64,000 bases of DNA from the NCBI GenBank assembly GCA_046351095.1, contig JAXLZC010000001.1, positions 1,674,001-1,738,000 of the forward strand, read 5' to 3'. Source of the stretch: BQWY01 sp046351095. GTDB lineage: Bacteria > Nitrospirota > Nitrospiria > Nitrospirales > Nitrospiraceae. Each line of letters starts with the position of its first letter. Within the stretch, counting starts at the first letter, position 1. The notes beneath the pieces were generated by a model. The model saw only the letters and a list, made by a program, of their open reading frames with translations. It searched no databases and was not told the origin of the DNA. The translations under genes and the position numbers were made by a program. Shown piece by piece: positions 17,444-25,197 of the stretch.

Positions 17444-18058
17444 CTACGCGTCGCCACCTCGCGACGGCCCCGACGGCCGCCGACGCTGTGCCTGCGCCGC
17501 GCGAATTTTCTCGCCCAACGATCCTTCTTCTTTGACCTGACAGGTACAGAGCGACTGATTCCGATCCAACCCGCAGACCGGACACAACCCTAAACAGTCT
17601 TCGTTACAGAGCGGCCGCATCGGCTCCGCCAGGATGACCTGCTCCCGCAACATCGGCACCAGGTCGACCTGCTCGCCCACAAACTCGTAGCGGTCGGCTT
17701 CGGCGTCTTCCTCTTCGGGCGTCGGTGCCGCCGGCGCTTTCCCGGGCTTCGTTTTCGGCGGCGTCTCCGCCTTCTGCGACTTCTTCGCGTACTCGCCGGT
17801 GAACGAGACCAGCAACGGCTCGGAAAAATTCTTGAGGCACCGCACACATTGCCGTACGGCCGTGCCGTCCAGCAACCCCGTCACCGTCACACGCGGATCG
17901 TCGCGATGCAACGTGGCCGTGACATGGATCGGGCCTTCGACCAGCGCATCAGTCGGCGCGAGATCCAGCTGCACCGCCGACAGGTCCCGGTCGATCTCAA
18001 GACCGCCCGGCAGAATCTCGGCTAAGTTGTAGGTTAATGCGCTCGGTGACGCAGCCAT
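17444..18058 (-). CDS. DUF177 (YceD family) protein
   Basis: The product is about 204 residues. Position immediately before rpmF and the C-terminal CNEDCLGLCPVCG motif identify the DUF177/YceD family, which is linked in other bacteria to 23S rRNA or ribosome assembly; that function is not proven here. An earlier Cys pair (QCVRC) and a Pro/Lys-rich middle insert (about 95-125) are visible. The ATG at 18058 was chosen; a TTG in frame at 18088 would add ten residues. It lies just after rpsR. Confidence 0.85.
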   Translation of the reverse strand: MAASPSALTYNLAEILPGGLEIDRDLSAVQLDLAPTDALVEGPIHVTATLHRDDPRVTVTGLLDGTAVRQCVRCLKNFSEPLLVSFTGEYAKKSQKAETPPKTKPGKAPAAPTPEEEDAEADRYEFVGEQVDLVPMLREQVILAEPMRPLCNEDCLGLCPVCGLDRNQSLCTCQVKEEGSLGEKIRAAQAQRRRPSGPSRGGDA

Positions 18059-18094
18059 CAGCCCACCCCGATCCGAGACCCGAACCAACTCGCC

Positions 18095-18343
18095 CTACCG
18101 CTCCTCGGCAAACGAAACCAGCGCAATGTGACGCGCGCGCTTCACCGCCGCGGTCAGTTCACGCTGATGTCCCAAACAATTGCCCGACATGCGGCGCGGA
18201 ATGATGCGTCCCCGCTCCGTCAAAAATCCCTTGATCAACCCGACATCCTTAAAGTCGATCGGCAATTTATCGACGCAGAATCGACAGGCCTTGCGCCGCG
18301 GCATCCGCCCGCCGCCTCCACCGCCACGTTCCATCATCCCCAC
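18095..18343 (-). CDS. rpsR: 30S ribosomal protein bS18
   Basis: This 82-residue protein has the S18 core (CRFCVDKLPIDFKDVGLIKGFL and ARHIALVSF) preceded by a Gly-rich head. The GTG at 18343 is five bases after GGGAGG; ATGs six and nine bases later are alternatives. Order is rpsF-ssb-rpsR; rplI, often next, is not found here. Confidence 0.95.
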   Translation of the reverse strand: MGMMERGGGGGGRMPRRKACRFCVDKLPIDFKDVGLIKGFLTERGRIIPRRMSGNCLGHQRELTAAVKRARHIALVSFAEER

Positions 18344-18382
18344 GCGATCCTCCCTGGCTGTCGTAACAAGGCCGATTGGGCC

Positions 18383-18796
18383 TTACGCTTGTTCTTCGTA
18401 TTCGTACGAGGCAGGCACATCGTCGCCGCCGCCCCCGCCGCCGTAAGACTCGCCCCCGCCGCCGTCTTGCCGCTTCGGCATGAACGTGACGGTTTGCGCG
18501 ACGACTTCGTGCTTGCTGCGCTTTTGGCCGTCGTCCGTCTCCCAGCGCCGCTGCTGAAGCCGCCCCTCGACGACCACGCCGTTGCCCTTACTCAAATACT
18601 GCCCGCAATGCTCGGCTTGCTTCCCGAACACCACGATATCGATATAACACACGTCATCCTTGAGTTCCTCGCCTTGGCGGAAGCGTCGATTGACGGCCAA
18701 CGCAAAGCTCGCGACCGGTGTGCCGCTCGGTGTGTACCGCAGCTCCGGATTACGCGTGAGGTTTCCGATCAGGATGACTTTGTTGAACCCGTTCAC
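18383..18796 (-). CDS. ssb: Single-stranded DNA-binding protein
   Basis: This 137-residue OB-fold protein begins MNGFNKVILIGNLTRNPELR, followed by the conserved VASFALAVNR and GRLQQRRWE segments. A Gly-rich linker and an acidic tail (SYEYEEQA) stand in place of the usual DDIPF end, so the interaction tip is atypical. The GTG start at 18796 is two bases after the rpsF stop. Confidence 0.94.
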   Translation of the reverse strand: MNGFNKVILIGNLTRNPELRYTPSGTPVASFALAVNRRFRQGEELKDDVCYIDIVVFGKQAEHCGQYLSKGNGVVVEGRLQQRRWETDDGQKRSKHEVVAQTVTFMPKRQDGGGGESYGGGGGGDDVPASYEYEEQA

Positions 18797-18798
18797 GA

Positions 18799-19143
18799 CT
18801 AGTACCGATCTCCCGCGTGCTCAGGATTGTGCGCGGGCGCAGGCGCCGCAGCCGGCTCCTTTTCCAAATGGACGCTCAAGAACTTGATGATCGAATCTTC
18901 CAAGCGATAGGCGCGTTCGAGTTCCGCGACGACCGGGCCCGGGCCCTTGAAATAAAAATAGGCGTAGGTGCCCTTCCGCTCGCGCTTCACTTCATAGGCC
19001 AACTTGCGGCGGCCCCAATTCTCCGCCTTCATGAAGTTGGCGCCCGCCTTTTCAGCCACGCCCTTCATCTTCTCGATGAGCGTCGCCGTTTCCTCGTCGG
19101 TCAAGGTCGGACGAATAATGAACAGGGACTCGTAGAGTTCCAT
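18799..19143 (-). CDS. rpsF: 30S ribosomal protein bS6
   Basis: This 114-residue protein starts MELYESLFIIRPTLTDEE and keeps the S6 core through GTYAYFYFKGPG. The C-terminus is extended with an Ala/Pro/His-rich tail. The ATG at 19143 follows AGGAGG by nine bases; a longer frame upstream is not supported. It is the first gene of the ribosomal/fatty-acid run. Confidence 0.95.
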   Translation of the reverse strand: MELYESLFIIRPTLTDEETATLIEKMKGVAEKAGANFMKAENWGRRKLAYEVKRERKGTYAYFYFKGPGPVVAELERAYRLEDSIIKFLSVHLEKEPAAAPAPAHNPEHAGDRY

Positions 19144-19166
19144 GCAGCGATTCCTCCTGGACAAAG

Positions 19167-19217
19167 GCCCCAGCTCACGGCTGGAGCGAGGGGTATGTAG
19201 GCTGCCCTGCCGGCAGC
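19167..19217 (-). promoter_or_regulatory. Two leader hairpins upstream of rpsF (possible ribosomal-protein autoregulation)
   Basis: On the minus-strand RNA, GCUGCC/GGCAGC (19201-19217) and GCUCCAGC/GCUGGGGC with loop CGUGA (19167-19187) can fold between the putative transcription start and the RBS. Leaders binding the S6:S18 complex are known upstream of rpsF elsewhere. The second hairpin contains a CCG but I cannot confirm the consensus. Confidence 0.35.
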
Positions 19218-19228
19218 AAGAGGAATGG

Positions 19229-19258
19229 ACCGTACCATAGCCCCCGCAAAGGAGTCAA
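19229..19258 (-). promoter_or_regulatory. Candidate promoter of the rpsF operon
   Basis: TTGACT (19258-19253) and TACGGT (19234-19229) on the minus strand are separated by 18 bp. The -10 box is weak. Confidence 0.35.
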
Positions 19259-19420
19259 TGAATCGGCACAGCAAACTGCGCGATGGATCAATCGACGATT
19301 TGGAATTCGTGTTCTGTGCCTCCACGGTGTGCACCGTCAGAAGCGGTCTGCTCTGGTTAAGAACCGTCTCAGAATGGGGCCAACGTCAGAAGCCAGAAGT
19401 TCTCCCTTGCCAGTGCCTCC

Positions 19421-20272
19421 TTGACAGGGGAGCTTACACTTCGACATGTTCAAAACACACGTGACGGAAGTGCACACACAATCTCCGATTTTCTTTCGTA
19501 TCGTCAATTTCGCGAGACGTCCTTATTCAACGAATTTTATAAGCCGCTCAGAATTCCATTTCTTCTCGTGATGGCTGTGCGCGTTGGAGAGCGGACGATT
19601 ACCCTCTCCAGACATCGAACGGGATCTGAGTTCACAGACAAAGAACGCGCCCTGTTTAATGCGATTCGCCCCCACTTTGCCCAAGCGCTCGAAAACTCGA
19701 TCGCAATAACAACACTGCAGAGCCTGCCCAACAATTCCAGACCCAATCTCAGACAGCCATGCAACACGATGTTCGTAGCTACAAATCGGGGGGCCATCTG
19801 CACGCCATCACCCGTGGCGCAACAACTCTTCATAAACTTTGGGCTTCAACACAAAGCTCAGGGCTACCTCCCCCCGCTAGTCCAAGAATGGATTTTCGCC
19901 CAGTCAAGGACGCGCGAGATCAACACTGACATTCCTGCCCCTACTGCGCCTCTCGTAGTCAAGAAAGGCACTAACTCTCTCCACCTCAGAGCAATCCCGA
20001 ATGGATCGCAGAGTCACATCTTACTAACTCAACACTCCTCTGCTGACGCCCGCCCTAGAGATTCAAGATTGACTCAGCGTGAAAACGAGGTCCTTTGGTG
20101 GGTCACGAAAGGAAAAACAAATCCGGAGATCGGCCAAATTCTTGGCATCAGTCGCCGAACTGTTCAAAAGCACTTGGAGCGGGTTTACTGCCTACTCGGC
20201 GTGGAGAATCGATACGCAGCAATGCGGATGAGCTTGACGGGGGCTCATCAAGACAAAGATGGGAATGAGTAA
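19421..20272 (+). CDS. LuxR-type transcriptional regulator, apparently 5' truncated
   Basis: The frame gives 283 residues from a TTG at 19421. The C-terminal third is a LuxR/GerE helix-turn-helix (RLTQRENEVLWWVTKGKTN, then GISRRTVQKHLERVY), about residues 213-272. The N-terminal part (TISDFLSYRQF, SLFNEFYKPL, DKERALFNAIRPHFAQAL) matches the latter half of the sensor region of a LuxR subfamily. Its first roughly 90 residues are missing: a TAA at 19358-19360 closes the frame upstream and no ATG with an RBS is visible. It is either a decayed gene or one starting from a poor codon. Base composition is clearly less GC-rich than the flanks, suggesting transfer. Confidence 0.6.
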   Translation: MTGELTLRHVQNTRDGSAHTISDFLSYRQFRETSLFNEFYKPLRIPFLLVMAVRVGERTITLSRHRTGSEFTDKERALFNAIRPHFAQALENSIAITTLQSLPNNSRPNLRQPCNTMFVATNRGAICTPSPVAQQLFINFGLQHKAQGYLPPLVQEWIFAQSRTREINTDIPAPTAPLVVKKGTNSLHLRAIPNGSQSHILLTQHSSADARPRDSRLTQRENEVLWWVTKGKTNPEIGQILGISRRTVQKHLERVYCLLGVENRYAAMRMSLTGAHQDKDGNE

Positions 20273-20358
20273 ATCTCTGCCTCCCATTTTCCTTTCGGCG
20301 ATTGCTCACGGATTTTCATACAGGCCCTCTGCCTTGGGGGACAAATCATCATCGCCAT

Positions 20359-20388
20359 TGTCGTCAAATGGCATGCCAAATGACGACA
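20359..20388. promoter_or_regulatory. 30-bp near-perfect palindrome (operator-like)
   Basis: The outer arms tgtcgtca and tgacgaca and the inner tggcatgcca are perfectly symmetric about 20373/20374; only the two AA spacers break the symmetry. It lies 112 bp before the ATG of the secreted protein gene and 87 bp after the LuxR-type gene. Confidence 0.55.
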
Positions 20389-20499
20389 GCTGCGACAGTC
20401 AGATTGCAGGGGTAAGATCCCCTATCGCCTGCGCATCCGATTGATCTGTCGCAAGAGAATTCGCTACCGTGAGGAGACGGCCTTAGCGGTGGAGGTCAG

Positions 20500-21096
20500 A
20501 TGAGAATGCGCCAGACTCATGCGTCAGCACAATCCGGATTGCAGCGGAATCGGCATCAGCTATCGGTCGCAATTGGATTGAGCCTGCTGAGTTTGCTCGC
20601 GGAGATATCCGCGACACACGCCCAGTCGCTGGAGGATACGATCACGTTTCTCAGCGAGTTCACCGCAAAGCAAGGATTGATGCGTGCGTCCAGTTGTAAG
20701 GCGGAAGAGGTGGGACACTTCCCCACCATCACGGACATGTACGCCACGATTCCGACGGGAACGAATCTCGGATTGGTCGAACTCAACCACGGCACGCCGA
20801 ACGGGCGAACGGGCCACACACAATTCGACTTACACGACATCGACAAGATCGAAATCGGCGCAGCAGAAAGGATCGACGCGACACGCACGTATCAGAGTGT
20901 ACGCATTACGTGTAAAGGCGACGGGGCCTGTATCGAAAAGTTGACCTACTGCGGTGGGGAAGTGCGCGAACGGCGCGCCCAGGTCAAACAGGATGCGCTC
21001 TATTTTCGTGGTGCAAGCAGCGCCGAACGCGCCGCGAAGGCGCTCTCGCATCTTCAGGGGCTTATGACCGAAAAGGGCAAATCCAGCCCGTTTTGA
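20500..21096 (+). CDS. Secreted protein of unknown function
   Basis: This 198-residue product has an N-terminal basic region, a hydrophobic core (LSVAIGLSLLSLLAEI) and a likely cleavage site near ATHAQS (about 41-43). The mature part has paired cysteines in ITCKGDGACIEKLTYCGG and no domain I recognise. GGAGG lies four bases before the ATG at 20500; a second ATG six bases later would have a better spacing. It belongs to the AT-richer accessory patch. Confidence 0.7.
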   Translation: MRMRQTHASAQSGLQRNRHQLSVAIGLSLLSLLAEISATHAQSLEDTITFLSEFTAKQGLMRASSCKAEEVGHFPTITDMYATIPTGTNLGLVELNHGTPNGRTGHTQFDLHDIDKIEIGAAERIDATRTYQSVRITCKGDGACIEKLTYCGGEVRERRAQVKQDALYFRGASSAERAAKALSHLQGLMTEKGKSSPF

Positions 21097-21112
21097 TTGA
21101 TCTGAGATCACC

Positions 21113-21144
21113 GACGCTGAGACACACACCGCCCGAGCGTCTTT
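21113..21144 (+). terminator. Weak terminator-like hairpin
   Basis: Arms gacgct (21113-21118) and agcgtc (21136-21141) pair across a 17-base loop and are followed by TTT, shortly after the secreted protein gene. The long loop makes it a weak candidate. Confidence 0.25.
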
Positions 21145-21198
21145 CACCAGGCATATGCCTCATATGCGCGTAATCTTCCCATCTTTCCTGTCCACCCG

Positions 21199-22443
21199 TT
21201 ACGAGGTCCAGAGTCTACGAATTGGGATTGCATACATCCCATCCCCAAACCCCACACTTGTCTCCCCGTCATAGATAATCACCCCGGCACGACAACGCTT
21301 CCCAGCCATGGCTCGCAATTTTCGCAGCCCGCGAAAATCAGATGCAGTGACTGTGGCGGAAACCTTTACCTCTACACCCACCAGTTCTCCAGCGCCACGA
21401 GATAGCACGAGATCCACTTCTACCCCATCACGATCCCGAAAATGATGAAATTGGATCCGCTTGTCATGCCAACTCGCCTGGCGAGCCAGTTCCTGATACA
21501 CAAACGTCTCTGTGAGTTGGCCGAAGAGTTCACGATTCTGGTAGAGGCCCTCAGCGTCGAGCTGTAGGAGCGAGGCCGCCACCCCAGTATCGCCAAGATG
21601 CAATTTGGGCGTTTTAATGAGTCGGCTCAATCTATTGGTATGCCATGGGGCGACTTCCTCCAGCAGAAATAACCGCGTCAGCAAGGTGACATACTCTTGG
21701 ATGGTGGGGCGGCTCACATGAAAGGGCCCAGAGAGTTCACTGATATTAACTAACCGCGCGGTTTGGCCGGCAGCGGCCTCCAAGAGGCGCGGCAAAATGG
21801 CGAGTGATGTAATCCGTGCAAGTTGACGCGCGTCTCGCTGCACGAGCGTTTCGATATAGTCGCCGTACCACCGCTCTCGACGCCGCTCCCCAACACGCAT
21901 TTGCGCAGCAGGAAATCCTCCGGCCACGATACGCTCGGCGAGCTGACGCCCGAGTCGTTCCCCCTGCTGTGTTTTCACTATTCCTTGAAACATCTCGTCC
22001 AGCACGGTGGGCAGTGTCCCTTCCATCTCACACTGCGCCAAGGGATGCAGTCGCACAAACGCAAGCCTACCGGCCAGCGAATCGGCAAGAGTGGGAACTA
22101 GCAGGATGTTGGAGGAACCTGTGAGGAGGAAACGTCCAGACTTGCGTTGCCGATCCACAGCCCGTTTGATCGGAAGAAACAACTGGGGAACTCGCTGGAT
22201 TTCGTCAAGGATGACCTGCGCAGGCAAATCGGACACAAACCCCGAGGGGTCGGCCTCAGCGGCTGCGCGCGTCGTCTCATCATCGAACGTGAAATACTCA
22301 TACCCCGACGAAGCCCCAACGCGCTTGGCCAGCGTGGTCTTTCCACATTGGCGCGGCCCATACACCAGCACAACCGGGCTGTCGCCAAGCGCCTCACGAA
22401 GGCGATCCTCCCCGTAACGGGCATACACTACTGTTTTTCGCAT
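21199..22443 (-). CDS. AAA ATPase with DUF4143 C-terminal domain
   Basis: This 414-residue protein has a Walker A (YGPRQCGKTTL, about 29-39), a Walker B-like VILDEIQRVPQLF, and LLTGSSN (sensor-like) in an AAA_14 core. A winged-helix and nuclease-like DUF4143 region follows (TRLVNISELSGPF and later RDRDGVEVDLVL, VEVKVS). The E-V-D..E-V-K pattern recalls PD-(D/E)XK folds, but activity is unproven. The family is widespread, often horizontally transferred, and poorly understood. The ATG at 22443 sits at the edge of a four-copy 23-bp repeat array, suggesting autoregulation. Confidence 0.85.
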   Translation of the reverse strand: MRKTVVYARYGEDRLREALGDSPVVLVYGPRQCGKTTLAKRVGASSGYEYFTFDDETTRAAAEADPSGFVSDLPAQVILDEIQRVPQLFLPIKRAVDRQRKSGRFLLTGSSNILLVPTLADSLAGRLAFVRLHPLAQCEMEGTLPTVLDEMFQGIVKTQQGERLGRQLAERIVAGGFPAAQMRVGERRRERWYGDYIETLVQRDARQLARITSLAILPRLLEAAAGQTARLVNISELSGPFHVSRPTIQEYVTLLTRLFLLEEVAPWHTNRLSRLIKTPKLHLGDTGVAASLLQLDAEGLYQNRELFGQLTETFVYQELARQASWHDKRIQFHHFRDRDGVEVDLVLSRGAGELVGVEVKVSATVTASDFRGLRKLRAMAGKRCRAGVIIYDGETSVGFGDGMYAIPIRRLWTS

Positions 22444-22534
22444 ACGGCTAACTGTAAGGCGAGAGAGCGGCTGATTGCAAGCTTACGTAGCGGCTAATTG
22501 CAACCTATGCTAGCGGCCATATGCAACCTTTTGG
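22443..22534. repeat. Four tandem 23-bp repeats upstream of the DUF4143 ATPase
   Basis: Units begin at 22443, 22466, 22489 and 22512 with an exact 23-bp period. The best conserved part is agcggctaattgcaa, about 15 bp (unit 1 tacggctaactgtaa, unit 2 agcggctgattgcaa, unit 4 agcggccatatgcaa). Unit 1 touches the ATPase ATG. About two helical turns separate each unit, as in iterons or multi-site operators. Confidence 0.8.
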
Positions 22535-22605
22535 AATCGATGAAAGCGCGCGCGGACAGGAGACTGAGTACTGAGGCGTGATCCCGACCCAATGAGCCTA
22601 GACTG

Positions 22606-23697
22606 CTACACGTTGAAGCGGAAGTGGACGATGTCGGCTTCTTTCATCACGTAGTCTTTGCCTTCCAGCCGGAACAACCCCTTCTCCTTCACCTTGGCTT
22701 CGGATCCGCAGGCTAAGAGGTCGTTGTAGTGGTAGACCTCGGCGCGGATGAAGCCGCGCTCCATGTCGGAGTGGATTTTCCCGGCGGCTTGCGGGGCTTT
22801 GGTACCTTCGAGAATCGGCCAGGCGCGCGACTCGGTGTCGCCTGCGGTGAAAAACGTGGTAATGCGGAGCAATTGGTAGGCTTCCCGGGTGAGGCGCACG
22901 AGGCCGGACTCGGATAGGCCGAGGTCTTTCAAAAAATCGGCGCGGTCGGCTTCCGGCAAGCTGGAAAGTTCGGCTTCGATCTGGCCGCAGATGGTGACGA
23001 CACGCGCCCCGCGCTTGGCGGCGAATTCGCGTACGGACTGCACGAGGGCCTCATCGGCGGCCGCATTCTCGGACACGTTGGCCACAAATAAGACGGGCTT
23101 GGCCGCAAGCAACTGGAACTCGGTCAACATCGCCCGCTCTTCGGGCGTATACGAAAGATTGCCGAGCCATTCGCCCTTATCGAGCATGGCCATCAGGCGG
23201 GTGATGAATTCCACTTCCGCCGCGGCTTTTTTCTCCCCGGCTCGCACCTTTTTCTCGGTTTTTTGTTTGCGCCGATCCAATGTGTCGAGGTCGGAGAGCA
23301 TCAACTCGGTTTCGATGGTGCCGATATCTCGGAGCGGGTTCACCCCGCCGCTGACGTGGACGACGTCGGTGCCTTGGAAACAGCGAACGACGTGGAGGAG
23401 CGCGTCGACTTCCCGGATATGTCCGAGGAATTGATTGCCGAGGCCTTCGCCTTTGCTGGCGCCTTCGACGAGGCCGGCGATGTCGCGCACTTCCAACGTG
23501 CTGTAGGTCGTCTTTTTCGACGAAAAGATTTCGGTCAGCTTCACCAACCGTGGATCGGGCACAAGCGCCACGCCGGTATTGGGATCGACGGTGGCAAAGG
23601 GGTAGTTCGCCGCCAGCGCGCCGCTACCGGTGAGCGCGTTGAACACCGTGGTTTTGCCGACGTTCGGCAGCCCGATCATTCCGCAACACAATCCCAT
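22606..23697 (-). CDS. ychF: Redox-regulated ATPase/GTPase YchF
   Basis: This 363-residue protein is the OBG-family P-loop NTPase YchF, a ribosome-associated ATPase. G1 is GLPNVGKTT at 9-17, the G3-like DIAGLVEGASKGEGLGNQFL is conserved, and FVANVSE takes the place of NKxD, consistent with ATP preference. A coiled-coil region (about 130-165) and a C-terminal TGS domain follow. It is downstream of pth, a common pairing, and ends the minus-strand run at the edge of the accessory patch. Confidence 0.95.
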   Translation of the reverse strand: MGLCCGMIGLPNVGKTTVFNALTGSGALAANYPFATVDPNTGVALVPDPRLVKLTEIFSSKKTTYSTLEVRDIAGLVEGASKGEGLGNQFLGHIREVDALLHVVRCFQGTDVVHVSGGVNPLRDIGTIETELMLSDLDTLDRRKQKTEKKVRAGEKKAAAEVEFITRLMAMLDKGEWLGNLSYTPEERAMLTEFQLLAAKPVLFVANVSENAAADEALVQSVREFAAKRGARVVTICGQIEAELSSLPEADRADFLKDLGLSESGLVRLTREAYQLLRITTFFTAGDTESRAWPILEGTKAPQAAGKIHSDMERGFIRAEVYHYNDLLACGSEAKVKEKGLFRLEGKDYVMKEADIVHFRFNV

Positions 23698-23747
23698 CGT
23701 ATCCGTGCTGAACGTAGAGGCTCGCGTGCTGAGAGGCGCTCAGCCGC

Positions 23748-24353
23748 TTACTCCTTCGGCTTCAGTCCCTTCTGGTTGGTGGAAGATTCGTCGTCTCGTA
23801 CGTTGAATTGATTCATGGCGGCGGCGACACCGCGGTGGAGCAAACATTCCAGCGCGTCGACGACACGGTCGAGACAGGGCTCGATCGCCTCCCGCGTCTC
23901 GCGATTCACCGGCTCCAGCACATAGTCGGCGGCGCCTTGCCACGGAGCGGGGCGTCCGATCCCGATTTTTACGCGGGTGAACTGGGGCGTCTTTAGCGCC
24001 TCGACCACGGACTTGATGCCGTTGTGTCCGCCGTGCCCGCCGCCCTGCTTGATTCGCAACCGCCCCGGTTCCAAGTCCAGGTCGTCGTGAATGAGAATAA
24101 GGTCGTCGGGCGTCAGCCCTAAGCTGCGCAGCAGACCTTTCAACGGCGGCCCGCTGAGATTCATCCAATCAAGGCAGGCGGCCAACTCGACCTCTTGCGA
24201 CCCGAGGCGTCCGGCCCCAGACACGGCAACGCCGCGGCGGTGGAGTGGTATCTTCCACCGAGCCGCGGCGCGCTCGATCGCCCAGGTGCCTGCGTTGTGA
24301 AGGGTCTGGGCGTAATCGGCGCCCGGATTCCCCAATCCCACCAGCAGGCGCAC
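23748..24353 (-). CDS. pth: Peptidyl-tRNA hydrolase
   Basis: This 201-residue enzyme releases peptidyl-tRNA dropped from ribosomes. The active-site residues N9 and H19 lie in LVGLGNPG and TLHNAGTW, and the DDLDLEPGRLR and GGGHGGHNG loops are intact. The GTG at 24353 lies three bases after the rplY stop, indicating coupling. The prs-rplY-pth-ychF order is common in bacteria. Confidence 0.95.
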   Translation of the reverse strand: MRLLVGLGNPGADYAQTLHNAGTWAIERAAARWKIPLHRRGVAVSGAGRLGSQEVELAACLDWMNLSGPPLKGLLRSLGLTPDDLILIHDDLDLEPGRLRIKQGGGHGGHNGIKSVVEALKTPQFTRVKIGIGRPAPWQGAADYVLEPVNRETREAIEPCLDRVVDALECLLHRGVAAAMNQFNVRDDESSTNQKGLKPKE

Positions 24354-24356
24354 CGG

Positions 24357-25109
24357 TTACTTCTTTTTCTCGGCCTCTTTGGCTGCCGGCTTGGCTCCGC
24401 CCTTGTCGCCACCAGCCGCGGCACCCTTGTCGCCCGCCGCAGCCGTCGCCCCTTCCTTGGCTGCCGCCGCTTCCTTGCCCTTGGCCGCGACTTCCGGCTC
24501 CTTGCCGCCTTCGCCGCCGGCACCGCTGGTCAGCAGGGACTCCAGCTTCGCATCGCTCATCGGGACGGCGACACTGACGACCATCAACTCGGGATCGTCC
24601 AAAATACGGATGCCGTCCACCGCCGGCACATCTTTCACGTGAATGCCTTGGCCGATCTTCAACGCGGACGCGTCGACCGGGATCGAATCCGGAATATTCC
24701 CAGGCAAACACTCGACATGCAGCTCGCGCAAGTTATGGTGCAAGACGCCGCCGTCTTTCACACCGGCCGGTTGGCTGCCCGTGATGCCGACCGGGACACG
24801 CACACGAATGACCTTGTCCATCGACACTTCGAAGAGGTCGGCGTGCAACACTTCGCCGCTCACCGGATCCACTTGATAGTCGCGCAACAACGCCGTGCGG
24901 GACTTGCCCTCGGCGAGCTTCACGGTGATCAAGCCGGTCGTCGCCGCGCGCGACTTCACGACCTTGCCGACCAAGTCGGGCGTGATCGAGAGGAGCACAC
25001 ATTCGCCTTGTCCATAGAGCACCGCGGGCACACGCCCTTGGGCGCGCAACTTTCGCGCGACTCCCTTCCCCGACGTCGTCCGCACTTCCGCATCGACTTC
25101 GAACTTCAT
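24357..25109 (-). CDS. rplY: 50S ribosomal protein bL25 (general stress CTC form)
   Basis: This 250-residue protein has the L25 N-terminal 5S-binding domain (GKGVARKLRAQGRVPAVLYG) and the longer CTC C-terminal domain (IPVDASALKIGQGIHVKDV). A tail of about 60 residues rich in Ala, Gly, Lys and Glu (from about 190) is low complexity and probably disordered. It lies 88 bp downstream of prs. Confidence 0.94.
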   Translation of the reverse strand: MKFEVDAEVRTTSGKGVARKLRAQGRVPAVLYGQGECVLLSITPDLVGKVVKSRAATTGLITVKLAEGKSRTALLRDYQVDPVSGEVLHADLFEVSMDKVIRVRVPVGITGSQPAGVKDGGVLHHNLRELHVECLPGNIPDSIPVDASALKIGQGIHVKDVPAVDGIRILDDPELMVVSVAVPMSDAKLESLLTSGAGGEGGKEPEVAAKGKEAAAAKEGATAAAGDKGAAAGGDKGGAKPAAKEAEKKK

Positions 25110-25197
25110 GGCATTCCCCCCTTATCGTCGCACGAGATGATACGCAGTCTGGTTGATATTCGGCTTGTCGCGCGTGCCGCTCCGGCCCCGCGCGTGT

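Noticed and set aside
21199..22443. The DUF4143 ATPase as the core of a defence island
   Set aside because: No nuclease, methyltransferase, reverse transcriptase or other recognised defence partner is adjacent; a single ATPase is not enough.
22443..22534. The 23-bp repeats as a small CRISPR array
   Set aside because: Units are contiguous with no spacers, are imperfect, and no cas genes are present.
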